In this document: piece after piece, positions 51,407 to 59,487 of the stretch
Numbering within the stretch: position 1 is the first letter of the stretch
Layout: each line of letters begins with the position of its first letter
Source: Caryophanales bacterium UBA4694
GTDB lineage: Bacteria; Bacillota_I; Bacilli_A; RFN20; CAG-288
Length of the DNA: 64,000 nt
Assembly: GCA_002404835.1 (NCBI GenBank)
Contig: DHKM01000027.1
Span: 20,793-84,792 of the forward strand
Reading direction: 5' to 3'
Notes under the pieces: model-generated
What the model was told of the DNA's origin: nothing
Databases searched by the model: none
The model's input: only the letters and a program-made list of their open reading frames with translations
Translations under genes and position numbers: made by a program

Positions 51407-52513
51407 CTAATGTAAGACAAAGAACAAAGGATCCTGAGTGCCCTTGACTGGATCATAGCCGAGTTTGGCAGCATATGCTTCATGCTGCTTGGAAAGAGCC
51501 ATATCCTGTCTGGAAGCATCGATTTCAGCCATGTTGTGATAGGCAATGCCAAGTCTTCTTTCGCCGGCAAGAGAATAGTAACGATAGGCAACGGTAAGAT
51601 TCTTCGGATCATTGACTCTGCTTCTGAAGCAGTCGCCAAGATAATTCAAAGCATAAGGATAACCTTTTCTGGCAGAATCCATGATGAGATCATGACCCTT
51701 CTCATCATCCTTGAAGAGGTAGCTATTATCAAGATAAATGAGACCGAGCCTGTATTCCGCAGAGGCCGAGCCGCGGCTGATGGCAACCAAGTAGTATTTT
51801 CTGGCCATATCAAGATCGCGTGCAAGAAGGGAATTATAACCCTCATAAAGGAAAGCTACAAGAATAGCAGCTCTGGTAGATCCCTTTTCGGAAGCGGCTT
51901 TGGCAAGTTCGATACCATCGAGACGTTCCTGTTCGGTGGAAGCCGGATTGTCTATCATACGGATAGCCTGCAGAAGCATTTCTTCCTCGGAATCCTCTTT
52001 GAGAAGTGGGATGTCGGTCGGATAGACGATTGCATCCGGATTTTCGGAGGTCTTGACCTCTTCGACAGGTTTCTCCTCCGGAGTTTCCTGAGCAGTCTCC
52101 TGAGTAGGCTGTTCCTTTTCCTTCTCGATCTCCTCGACCATCTTGGCAGCAACCTCATCGTCGTTGTCCTTGCAGGCAAGACGATAGTATTCCAAAGCAC
52201 GTTCCTTATCCTGAGGCTCGCTTCCTAAGGCATAATAATAGTAATCACCTAAATCGTGATAATCCATGGAATCACAGTCTTCCTGGAAAAAATAGTTGCA
52301 AGATGCATCATAATATTGTCTTGCCATTTCAGCATCCGGTTCAATGCCGGTGCAACCTTCTCTCACGATACGTCCAATTTCAAAATAGGACTTACCTTTT
52401 TTGTCGGCTTTGCGGGCCGATTTGTTGATAAGAGCAAGACCTTTGTTGACTTTCTTGCCTTCTTTGACCATCTCGAGACCAGCTTCAAGGTTAGAATCCA
52501 TTGTATATGCCAT
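51407..52513 (-). CDS. Sel1/TPR-like repeat protein
   Basis: A 368-residue soluble helical protein. Sel1-like repeats are visible, for example around residues 60-110 (ARQYYDASCNYF, ERALEYYRLACKDND) and 215-330 (GSTRAAILVAFLYEGY, ARKYYLVAISRGSASAEYRLG, ARKGYPYALNYLGDCF, AYRYYSLAGERRLG). A Glu/Pro/Thr-rich linker (about 130-165) separates two repeat blocks. No signal peptide, so it is cytoplasmic. Such repeats mediate protein binding; the partner is unknown. It is transcribed alone from a strong promoter. Confidence 0.82.
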   Translation of the reverse strand: MAYTMDSNLEAGLEMVKEGKKVNKGLALINKSARKADKKGKSYFEIGRIVREGCTGIEPDAEMARQYYDASCNYFFQEDCDSMDYHDLGDYYYYALGSEPQDKERALEYYRLACKDNDDEVAAKMVEEIEKEKEQPTQETAQETPEEKPVEEVKTSENPDAIVYPTDIPLLKEDSEEEMLLQAIRMIDNPASTEQERLDGIELAKAASEKGSTRAAILVAFLYEGYNSLLARDLDMARKYYLVAISRGSASAEYRLGLIYLDNSYLFKDDEKGHDLIMDSARKGYPYALNYLGDCFRSRVNDPKNLTVAYRYYSLAGERRLGIAYHNMAEIDASRQDMALSKQHEAYAAKLGYDPVKGTQDPLFFVLH

Positions 52514-52552
52514 ACAAAACGCTCCTTATTATCCTCTTTCAAAGATATACTA

Positions 52553-52581
52553 ATTATAGTTTCTAATGAAAAAGTTTTCAA
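52553..52581 (-). promoter_or_regulatory. promoter of the Sel1-repeat gene
   Basis: Read leftward, TTGAAA (52576-52581), 17-bp spacer, TATAAT (52553-52558). Confidence 0.85.
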
Positions 52582-52591
52582 CATCCGACTA

Positions 52592-53248
52592 TCATTTTCC
52601 GGAAATTTCCGCCTTCTTAGCAAAAAATCCGGACATATACGAATAATTTTCACTGCCCAAAACCATAAAACCGACCATTCTGGCCTTTTTCTCAATCAGA
52701 ATCTGACACAACCTATGATAGCAAGAAATGTCCGCTTCACTGAACTGGGGATTACCGCTAGGATGATTGTGAACAAAAAGCATCCCATCTCCTGCCAAGA
52801 TAGGTAAATGATCGAATATTTCATAAGGAAACTGTATTTTGTCATAAAATCCAGAATCCTTCCGAACAATATGTTTTACTTTTCCATCCCGAGACAAAAG
52901 GAAAATCAGAAGAGCTTCCTTTTTTCTTTTGTAGAAAAAGGTCCTAGTCTGAAGAAAACAATCCTGGCAGGAGTTGATTTTTCCGATTGTCATCAAGGAA
53001 AAGCGTCTAATGAACTCTAACGAAGTCATAAGCCGGAGACGTTTGACCTGCCCGATTCCGTTCCCATGTACCAAGCCTTCCCATTCGAAAAGGATGCTGG
53101 AAAGGCCGTGGTATTTGTCCATGGTTTGCTTCGACAGGCTTAGGACGTCCGACTTCTTGCCACCTGTCTCAAGGACAAGCGCAAGAAGTTCTTCATCCGT
53201 CAAGGAGAACAATCCGCAGGAAAGTGCCTTCTCCCGTGGCTTCATCAT
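52592..53248 (-). CDS. radC: RadC family JAMM/MPN+ domain protein
   Basis: 218 residues. An N-terminal helix-hairpin-helix-like region (LTDEELLALVLETGGKKSD, GNGIGQVKRLRL) precedes the JAMM metalloprotease-like fold with FVHNHPSGNPQFSEADI, carrying the two histidines, serine and aspartate of the metal site. A DNA repair role was attributed to RadC but has been withdrawn; function is unclear. The ATG overlaps the stop of the small peptide gene upstream (ATGA), so the two are translationally coupled. Confidence 0.9.
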   Translation of the reverse strand: MMKPREKALSCGLFSLTDEELLALVLETGGKKSDVLSLSKQTMDKYHGLSSILFEWEGLVHGNGIGQVKRLRLMTSLEFIRRFSLMTIGKINSCQDCFLQTRTFFYKRKKEALLIFLLSRDGKVKHIVRKDSGFYDKIQFPYEIFDHLPILAGDGMLFVHNHPSGNPQFSEADISCYHRLCQILIEKKARMVGFMVLGSENYSYMSGFFAKKAEISGK

Positions 53249-53430
53249 TCACCCCAGGAAAATTCGAATCCGCCTGGAAGTTTTGTTTTTCCTTTTTTCG
53301 ACATGAAGATGCGGTAAACAACAACAGCAACAACCCCTATAGCAAGAAGAGCCATGATGGCAGAAAGGGTGATCGCTTCACCACCTTTCGTGTCCATCAT
53401 CTCCTGATCAGTAAGAATTCTATGATCCAT
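53245..53430 (-). CDS. double-glycine-leader small peptide with one membrane helix
   Basis: 61 residues. The first 17, MDHRILTDQEMMDTKGG, fit the GG-leader consensus LS/TxxELxxIxGG: L at -12, T at -11, E at -8, M at -7, GG at -2/-1; only -4 (T rather than I/V) departs. The predicted mature 44-residue peptide begins EAITLSAIMALLAIG, has one hydrophobic helix (about residues 20-41), a Lys-rich patch KKGKTK and a C-terminus GGFEFSWGE. The ribosome binding site AGGAGGTATCCTAAT is among the strongest in the window. It lies 51 nt after valS and is coupled to radC. A bacteriocin or signal peptide processed by a C39 peptidase (such as 24773-26059) is inference; a plain membrane protein remains possible. 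Confidence 0.68.
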   Translation of the reverse strand: MDHRILTDQEMMDTKGGEAITLSAIMALLAIGVVAVVVYRIFMSKKGKTKLPGGFEFSWGE

Positions 53431-53481
53431 ATTAGGATACCTCCTATAGAAAATGGACCATAAAAGCAGAAAGCGTCCAGC

Positions 53482-56064
53482 CTATTTGGAGTACTTCTTT
53501 AGCTCATCAAGGAAGGATTGATATTTTTCCTTCTCGCTCTTGACCTTCTCCGGATTTGCTCTGGAAACAAAATTCGGATTATTGAGCATCTTTTCGCTTC
53601 TTTCTATTTCTTTTTTCAAAAACTCGACTCTTTTTTTGATTTTCTCCTGACTGGCCTCATCCTTGCTGTCATCAATAGCCAATGCGAAACTAGGCAGGTA
53701 AAGATAATCGTCCCTCTTATCCTGTGTAAGTACAATGCTCTTTGCAAAAGCAAAACGGGTAAGATAAGGTACCACGGCATCAAAGTTTTCCTTTCCACCA
53801 CTGACTTTCAGGTCAATCGGGGAATTCGGAGCCAGTCCAAGTTCCGATTTATGGTTTCTCACAAGACGGATAGCCTCTCTCAAAGAAAGAGCAAGATCCC
53901 TTGTTTTCTTGTCAATCTGATATCCGCTCAAAACCGGATAGGATTCCTCATAGATGGACTTCTTGCCGAAAGGAAGATAAGAGTAGATTTCCTCGGTGAT
54001 AAACGGAGCAAACGGGAAAAGGACGATGAGGATTCTCTTGAGAATATCATAGAGAACATTGTAAGTGACTTCCTTGTCCGTATCTTTCAAAGTCAAAGCG
54101 ACTTTGGAATACTCCAAATATTCGGAACAGAACTCATCATAGACAAAATGATATACATAATCGGCAGCCTGGCCAAGTTCATATTTATCCATATTGGTCT
54201 TGACGTTTTCCAAAAGTCTGTCTGCTTCATCGTAGATAAAACGGTCAAGATAGGAAAGCCTGGATTCATCGATTTTCTTCGGAACAAAGTCGTCTGGGAG
54301 AAGAGAAAGGATATAACGCGAAGCATTCCAGACTTTGTTTAGGAAATTATGAGCGTTTTCGACCTTATTGTAAGAGAAGTTGATGTCCAAACCCGGAGTT
54401 CCGCCGGTAGCAAGAGCATAACGGAGAGAATCCGTTCCATATTTTTCGATCACTTCGAAAGGATCGATTCCGTTTCCTAAGGATTTAGACATCTTCCTTC
54501 CTTGACTGTCACGGACAAGTCCATGGATATACACTTTCTTAAATGGCATTTTCCCGGTGAAATGTAGACCTTCGAAGGCCATTCTTTCAACCCAGAAAAA
54601 GATAATGTCATAGGCAGTGACCATAACATCAAGAGGATAGAATCTCTTGAACAGAGGATCTTCACAATTCGGCCATCCCAGGAATGCAAAAGGAGCAAGA
54701 GCAGAAGAAAACCAAGTATCCAAAACATCCGGATCCTGACTATAGACTTCCGGATCCATAGGATCTACCGAGCAGACGACTTCGCCGGTATTTTTGTTGG
54801 TATAGACAGGGATTCTATGTCCCCACCAAAGCTGACGTGAAATACACCAGTCATCAGTCTTGGAAAGCCACTGGTAGAAGATATCCTTGAATCTTTCCGG
54901 GAAAAAGACCGTTCTCTGATCGGTATTCTGAATTTCCATAACCGCTTTGCTCAGGGCATCCATCTTAACAAACCACTGTTTGGAAAGCATCGGCTCGACA
55001 ACAGCTTTGCTTCTTTCGGAATGTCCGACATTGTGAACGATGTCTTCGACCTTGATAAGGTCACCCTGCTGCTTGATTTTCTCTACGATTTTCTTTCTGC
55101 AGGCATAACGGTCGAGGGAAACATATTCCTTCGGGCAGTTCTCGTTCATGGTCGCATCTTCGTTCATGGTCTTCACGAATTTCAGACCGTGGCGTTTGGC
55201 AATCTGGAAATCGTTCGGATCATGGGCAGGAGTGCACTTCATGACGCCGGTACCGAATTCCTTGTCGACATAACGGTCGGCAATAAGAGGGAGAAGTTCG
55301 CCGTTTGCCGGATTGATGACTTTTTTCCCTTCCAGGCCCTGATAACGTTCGTCTTCCGGGTTGAAGCAGACCGCCTGGTCACCGAACATCGTCTCTGGAC
55401 GGGTAGTTGCCACTTCCAGATAGCGGGAATGGTCTTCAAGCCAATATTTGAAATAATAGAATTTACCGTTATCCTGGCTATATACGACTTCGATATCACT
55501 GAGAGCCGTCTTTAATACCGGATCCCAGTTGATGATTCTTTCCCCACGATAAATAAGCCCTTCGTCATAGAGTCTCTTGAAGACAACATTGACTGCTTTC
55601 ACCATTCCAGGATCCAAAGTAAATCGTTCCTTGGAATAATCCATGGACAGACCCAAGGCTTTCCATTGTTTGGTGATGTAGTCCCCGTGTTCTTCTTTCC
55701 ATTTCCAGGCTTCTTTCAAGAAGCCTTCTCTTCCAAGCTCGTATTTGTTCTTTCCCTCTTCCTTCAACTTTGCTTCGACTTTAGCCTGAGTGGCAATGCC
55801 GGCATGATCCATATCCGCGAGGAAAAGGACATCATACCCGCAAAGTTTCTTATAACGGGCGATGATATCCAGAATCGTGGTATTTGTCGCATGTCCGATA
55901 TGAAGGATACCGGTAACATTCGGCGGAGGAACGATCATCGAAAACGGAGGTTTGGAGAGATTCTCTTCCCTCATAGCCTCAAAATAACCGTTCTTTTCCC
56001 AGAATTCCTCTTTGCCAGCTTCGGAAATCTTGCTGTCATACGCTTTTGCCATTTCTTTTTTCAT
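53482..56064 (-). CDS. valS: Valyl-tRNA synthetase
   Basis: Class I synthetase, 860 residues from the ATG at 56064 (GGAGG eight bases upstream, in a T-box expression platform). HIGH motif as HIGHATNTTILD, KMSKS as GRKMSKSLGNGIDP, the editing domain (VATTRPETMFGDQAV) and a C-terminal coiled coil of about 60 residues are present. An earlier in-frame start would extend into the T-box and is rejected. First gene of valS-peptide-radC. Confidence 0.97.
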   Translation of the reverse strand: MKKEMAKAYDSKISEAGKEEFWEKNGYFEAMREENLSKPPFSMIVPPPNVTGILHIGHATNTTILDIIARYKKLCGYDVLFLADMDHAGIATQAKVEAKLKEEGKNKYELGREGFLKEAWKWKEEHGDYITKQWKALGLSMDYSKERFTLDPGMVKAVNVVFKRLYDEGLIYRGERIINWDPVLKTALSDIEVVYSQDNGKFYYFKYWLEDHSRYLEVATTRPETMFGDQAVCFNPEDERYQGLEGKKVINPANGELLPLIADRYVDKEFGTGVMKCTPAHDPNDFQIAKRHGLKFVKTMNEDATMNENCPKEYVSLDRYACRKKIVEKIKQQGDLIKVEDIVHNVGHSERSKAVVEPMLSKQWFVKMDALSKAVMEIQNTDQRTVFFPERFKDIFYQWLSKTDDWCISRQLWWGHRIPVYTNKNTGEVVCSVDPMDPEVYSQDPDVLDTWFSSALAPFAFLGWPNCEDPLFKRFYPLDVMVTAYDIIFFWVERMAFEGLHFTGKMPFKKVYIHGLVRDSQGRKMSKSLGNGIDPFEVIEKYGTDSLRYALATGGTPGLDINFSYNKVENAHNFLNKVWNASRYILSLLPDDFVPKKIDESRLSYLDRFIYDEADRLLENVKTNMDKYELGQAADYVYHFVYDEFCSEYLEYSKVALTLKDTDKEVTYNVLYDILKRILIVLFPFAPFITEEIYSYLPFGKKSIYEESYPVLSGYQIDKKTRDLALSLREAIRLVRNHKSELGLAPNSPIDLKVSGGKENFDAVVPYLTRFAFAKSIVLTQDKRDDYLYLPSFALAIDDSKDEASQEKIKKRVEFLKKEIERSEKMLNNPNFVSRANPEKVKSEKEKYQSFLDELKKYSK

Positions 56065-56239
56065 AAAAAAAGCCTCCAAGTTGAAGGGACGCACCTATAG
56101 TGCGCGGTACCACCCCTCTTCGGCATAACCGCTCTCTTTCGTCAAAGGCTCCAAGACGACTCGGAAGTTCTGACCGCTCTTTTCCACCAAACAAGAGCTC
56201 TCTCTGGATCAGTTGTCTTCTTCCCTTCTTTTCAACGCC
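56065..56239 (-). promoter_or_regulatory. T-box riboswitch (valine) for valS
   Basis: Read leftward, the T-box core GGTGGTACCGCG is at 56103-56114. Upstream, stem I carries AGAGAG and GGTGGAA elements, and a specifier GTC (Val) at 56172-56174 followed by AGAA; GGAAG and CTTCC close the stem. The expression platform is a short hairpin of CCTTC (56083-56087) and GGAGG (56073-56077) followed by seven T and the ATG, so the same hairpin can terminate and hide the Shine-Dalgarno. CCCTT can alternatively pair with GGGG of the T-box arm. Confidence 0.9.
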
Positions 56240-56245
56240 TAGAAT

Positions 56246-56274
56246 ATTGTAAAGCAAAACAACTTCCTTGAAAA
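56246..56274 (-). promoter_or_regulatory. probable promoter of the valS T-box leader
   Basis: Read leftward, TTTTCA (56269-56274), 17-bp spacer, TACAAT (56246-56251). The -35 is weak. Confidence 0.5.
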
Positions 56275-56281
56275 GAAAAAG

Positions 56282-56312
56282 AAAAAAGGAAACGACCAAA
56301 ATGGTCATTTCC
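56282..56312 (-). terminator. terminator overlapping the engB stop
   Basis: Read leftward, GGAAATGACC pairs with GGTCGTTTCC (one G-U), followed by TTTTTT. The 5' arm includes the last codons of engB. Confidence 0.88.
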
Positions 56313-56892
56313 TTGTAACTTTAAGGATGTCCTGCCGTATCAGATCGAATTGTCTTTCATCTTTTGCAGAAGAAACAAAACAGGAAACCTCCGGTTTTTC
56401 TTCTTCGACCTTCTTGATCTGAAGATCAAGGAAATGTTTTTCCGAAGTATTCAGTTTGTCTGCTTTAGTAAAAATATAACTATAGTTCAAGCCCAGTGAT
56501 TCCAGGTAAGAGGCAAATTCAAGGTCACCTTCCTGAAGAAGCCTTCTTGAATCGATCAGAATATAGATTTTTCTTAGCCTTGGATTCTCTTCGATAAAAT
56601 CCTTCATCAAGCCTTCGAATGTATCTCTTTTAAAGGAAGCAAAGCCATATCCTGGTACATCGACAAGATAGAAACGCGAATTGATCAGAGCATAATTGAC
56701 AAGTTGGGTTCTACCCGGCTTCTTGCTGGTCTTCATAAGAGACGGCATCTTGGTAAGCGAATTGATGAGAGAGGATTTGCCGACATTGGATCTTCCCATT
56801 AGGGTAACCATCGGTTTATCGTTGAGGAACTGCTCCTTCTTAGCAGCAGAGGTAACAAACGAGGCCGTTTCGAACAATAACTTATTCGCCAT
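56305..56892 (-). CDS. engB: Ribosome biogenesis GTPase EngB (YsxC)
   Basis: 195 residues. GRSNVGKSSLINSLT (G1), KPGRTQLVNY (G2), VDVPGYGFA (G3) and TKADKL (G4) identify the family, which assists 50S assembly. It overlaps lon by 11 nt; lon-ysxC is also an adjacent pair in B. subtilis. Confidence 0.96.
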   Translation of the reverse strand: MANKLLFETASFVTSAAKKEQFLNDKPMVTLMGRSNVGKSSLINSLTKMPSLMKTSKKPGRTQLVNYALINSRFYLVDVPGYGFASFKRDTFEGLMKDFIEENPRLRKIYILIDSRRLLQEGDLEFASYLESLGLNYSYIFTKADKLNTSEKHFLDLQIKKVEEEKPEVSCFVSSAKDERQFDLIRQDILKVTRK

Positions 56893-59320
56893 CGTTTTCT
56901 TTTTTGGAAGCCTTTGTCGTTTTCTTCCCTTTTTCTTCCTTGTTACCAGTCAGCTTTTCGATTTCGGCCTTTTTCTTGTATATATCTTCCATGAAGACTC
57001 CACTGAAGAGATCTTTTGCCTTTTTCACTTCGACAATTTCAAGATTGTCGGAAATCTCTTTGGGCAGTTCCATGCGATCCTTATGGTTTTCGCTAGGGAT
57101 GAAGACGGTCTTAATATGGTCCCTTACCGCGGCATTTGTCTTTTCCCTAAGTCCGCCGATAGGAAGAGAATTGCCACGGAGGTCTATTTCACCGGTCATA
57201 GCGACATCATTGCGAATCCTGGTTTCCGTTATGGCGGAAAGAATGACAAGGGCAGTAGCGATGCCGGCACTAGGACCATCTTTCGGAGTCGCACTTTCCG
57301 GGAAATGGACATGGATGTCGTGAGTGGCGAAGTAATTCGGATTGATTCCAAGTTCCGTAGAGATGCTTCTGACATAACTCAAAGCAGTCTCCGTAGCTTC
57401 CTTCATCACATCTCCGAGGTTTCCTGTCATGATGAGAGAGCCTTTTCCAGGGAAGGTATTGCATTCGATTTTCAGGACTTCGCCGCCAGCCTGCGTGTAA
57501 GCCAAGCCATTGATGACACCGACCTGAGAATCATCGACGTTATGTTCATGATAGAAGATTTCGGCTCCCAGGTACTTTTTGACAAGAGGAACATCGACAA
57601 CAATGCTCTTGTTGTGTTCAGGATCATTAAGATAATCCACGGCAAACTTACGGTCGATAGTACCAATCTGCCTTCTGAGGTTTCTGACACCAGCTTCCAT
57701 GGTGTAATACTCGATGATGTAATCCAAAGCTTCATCCGTCCAGGTCATCATTCCAGGCTTGATTCCGTTTGCCTCTTCTTCAAGATGGATAAGATGAGTC
57801 TTCGCGATTGTGACCTTCTCGAATTTCGTATAGGTGTTCAATTCAATCATTTCCAGACGATCGAAAAGGGCACTAGGGATTTTGGAAATGTCATTCGCCG
57901 TGCAGATGAAAAGAACCTTGCTCAAATCGAAGCTTTCGTCAAGATAGTTGTCCTTGAAGAACTGGTTCTGTTCCGGATCGAGAACCTCAAGAAGAGCACT
58001 GGCAGGATCACCATGGTATCCGCCACCGTCAATCTTGTCGATTTCATCCAAAAGGAACACAGGGTTATTTGTTCCGCATTTCTGAAGAGACGAAATGATC
58101 TGACCAGGCATAGCACCGATATAGGTTCTTCTATGTCCGCGGATTTCGGCTTCATCGGAGACACCGCCCAATGCGACTTTCACAAATTTTCTTCCCAAAG
58201 CCTTGGCAATGGAAATGGCAAGGGAGGTCTTACCGACACCAGGAGCACCATAGAAGCAGAGAATCGGAGCTTTCAGTGAATTGGTGAGCTGTTTTACGGC
58301 AAGATACTGGAGGATTCTGTCCTTCTGCTTTTCAAGGCCTTCATGATTTTCATCCAAGACTTTCTTGACATTGGCAAGATCATCGTTATCCGTGCTGGAA
58401 ACTTTCCAAGGAAGAGTCGTAATCAGATCAAGATAATTGGAAAGCACACTGATTTCCTGACTTCCAGTCGGCATGCCTTTAAGCCTGGTGATTTCCGAAC
58501 GAATACGTTTTACGATATTGTCCGGGAATCTTTCCGGATGATCGGCAATGAGTTTTTCATAGGCATCGATTTTGTCGCCGCCGTCGAATTCCTTGAGCTG
58601 GTCTTTCACGACCTTCATCTTCTCTCTCAGTACATATTCACGCTGATTTTTATCAATTGCTTCGGAAACCTTCTGCTGGATATCGAATTCGACTTTGCTG
58701 TCGAGATTGAAACGATCGAGATCATTGATAAGAATCCGGAATCTTTCGATGGGATCTTTTTCTTCAAGCACGATCTGCTTGTTGAAATTCGAGGTGTTCA
58801 AAAATGCCGCGATATGGAACGGAATGAAGCGGACATCGCTGACCGTCTGGGAAAAATCCGGAAGTTCGGGAAGTTGGGCGTATTTGCCCCGCAAAGATGA
58901 ATAATTGGTAGCGAATCTACCAAGCATCTCATAGATTTTGCTGTCCTCCCTATCATAGGTAGGACGGACATTGACGTTAGCCATTACGGTATTGGAAACC
59001 GAATCAATATTGAAATCGGTTAGATCGACGGCACACTTGCCGATTACTTTGACCCGATAGCCTTCTCCGACCTTTTCCGTCTCAAGAACGCGGCAAAGCG
59101 TACCCACAGTTTTGGTTCCAGGGAGAACAAGGTTATCGAAATCCCCATAGGCGTTTTCCTTGTTCGAAAAGGACATGACAAAATCGTCACCGACCTTCAG
59201 AAGGGAAAACAGGTGTGTATCATAATTGTTTCTCGCAGTTATGGTCATTTCGATATCCGGAAGTGCGACACTTGAGGAATTCGGAAGAACCGAAAGTCTG
59301 CGCTGACCAAATGTATCCAT
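56882..59320 (-). CDS. lon: ATP-dependent protease Lon
   Basis: 812 residues. N-terminal substrate-binding domain with LPNSSSVALPDIEM, a coiled-coil region (QREYVLREKMKVVKDQL), AAA+ module (FYGAPGVGKTSLAISIAKALGR cut to GAPGVGKTS, FLLDEIDK), and a Ser-Lys protease domain (PKDGPSAGIA with the catalytic Ser; LPIGGLREKTNAAVRDH with the catalytic Lys). The C-terminus has a basic tail (KGKKTTKASKKEN). AGGAGG precedes the ATG. A CIRCE operator follows the promoter, indicating HrcA heat-shock control. Confidence 0.97.
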   Translation of the reverse strand: MDTFGQRRLSVLPNSSSVALPDIEMTITARNNYDTHLFSLLKVGDDFVMSFSNKENAYGDFDNLVLPGTKTVGTLCRVLETEKVGEGYRVKVIGKCAVDLTDFNIDSVSNTVMANVNVRPTYDREDSKIYEMLGRFATNYSSLRGKYAQLPELPDFSQTVSDVRFIPFHIAAFLNTSNFNKQIVLEEKDPIERFRILINDLDRFNLDSKVEFDIQQKVSEAIDKNQREYVLREKMKVVKDQLKEFDGGDKIDAYEKLIADHPERFPDNIVKRIRSEITRLKGMPTGSQEISVLSNYLDLITTLPWKVSSTDNDDLANVKKVLDENHEGLEKQKDRILQYLAVKQLTNSLKAPILCFYGAPGVGKTSLAISIAKALGRKFVKVALGGVSDEAEIRGHRRTYIGAMPGQIISSLQKCGTNNPVFLLDEIDKIDGGGYHGDPASALLEVLDPEQNQFFKDNYLDESFDLSKVLFICTANDISKIPSALFDRLEMIELNTYTKFEKVTIAKTHLIHLEEEANGIKPGMMTWTDEALDYIIEYYTMEAGVRNLRRQIGTIDRKFAVDYLNDPEHNKSIVVDVPLVKKYLGAEIFYHEHNVDDSQVGVINGLAYTQAGGEVLKIECNTFPGKGSLIMTGNLGDVMKEATETALSYVRSISTELGINPNYFATHDIHVHFPESATPKDGPSAGIATALVILSAITETRIRNDVAMTGEIDLRGNSLPIGGLREKTNAAVRDHIKTVFIPSENHKDRMELPKEISDNLEIVEVKKAKDLFSGVFMEDIYKKKAEIEKLTGNKEEKGKKTTKASKKENDGE

Positions 59321-59348
59321 ATTGGAGCCTCCTTTTGAATAGCATATA

Positions 59349-59375
59349 TTAGCACACGTGTTGCATGAGTGCTAA
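59349..59375. promoter_or_regulatory. CIRCE operator (HrcA binding site) upstream of lon
   Basis: TTAGCACAC (59349-59357), nine-base spacer, GAGTGCTAA (59367-59375). The consensus is TTAGCACTC-N9-GAGTGCTAA; one position differs. It lies between the lon promoter and start codon. Confidence 0.9.
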
Positions 59376-59385
59376 TCGTGCTAAT

Positions 59386-59414
59386 AATATAATACGTACT
59401 TAGGCGGATTTCAA
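59386..59414 (-). promoter_or_regulatory. promoter of lon
   Basis: Read leftward, TTGAAA (59409-59414), 17-bp spacer, TATATT (59386-59391), then CIRCE. Confidence 0.8.
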
Positions 59415-59443
59415 GGAAAAGACATTGTTTTTCTTAAATGAAA

Positions 59444-59466
59444 CGAAAAGCCCCTTTCGGGGCTTG
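59444..59466 (-). terminator. terminator after tig
   Basis: Read leftward, AAGCCCC and GGGGCTT with a GAAA-type loop, followed by TT. It separates tig from lon. Confidence 0.85.
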
Positions 59467-59487
59467 ATTTACAAAATAGACAAAGAA

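Noticed and set aside
56696..58279. 527-codon open frame on the + strand
   Set aside because: Antisense to lon and engB, both certain; no Shine-Dalgarno or recognisable domain.
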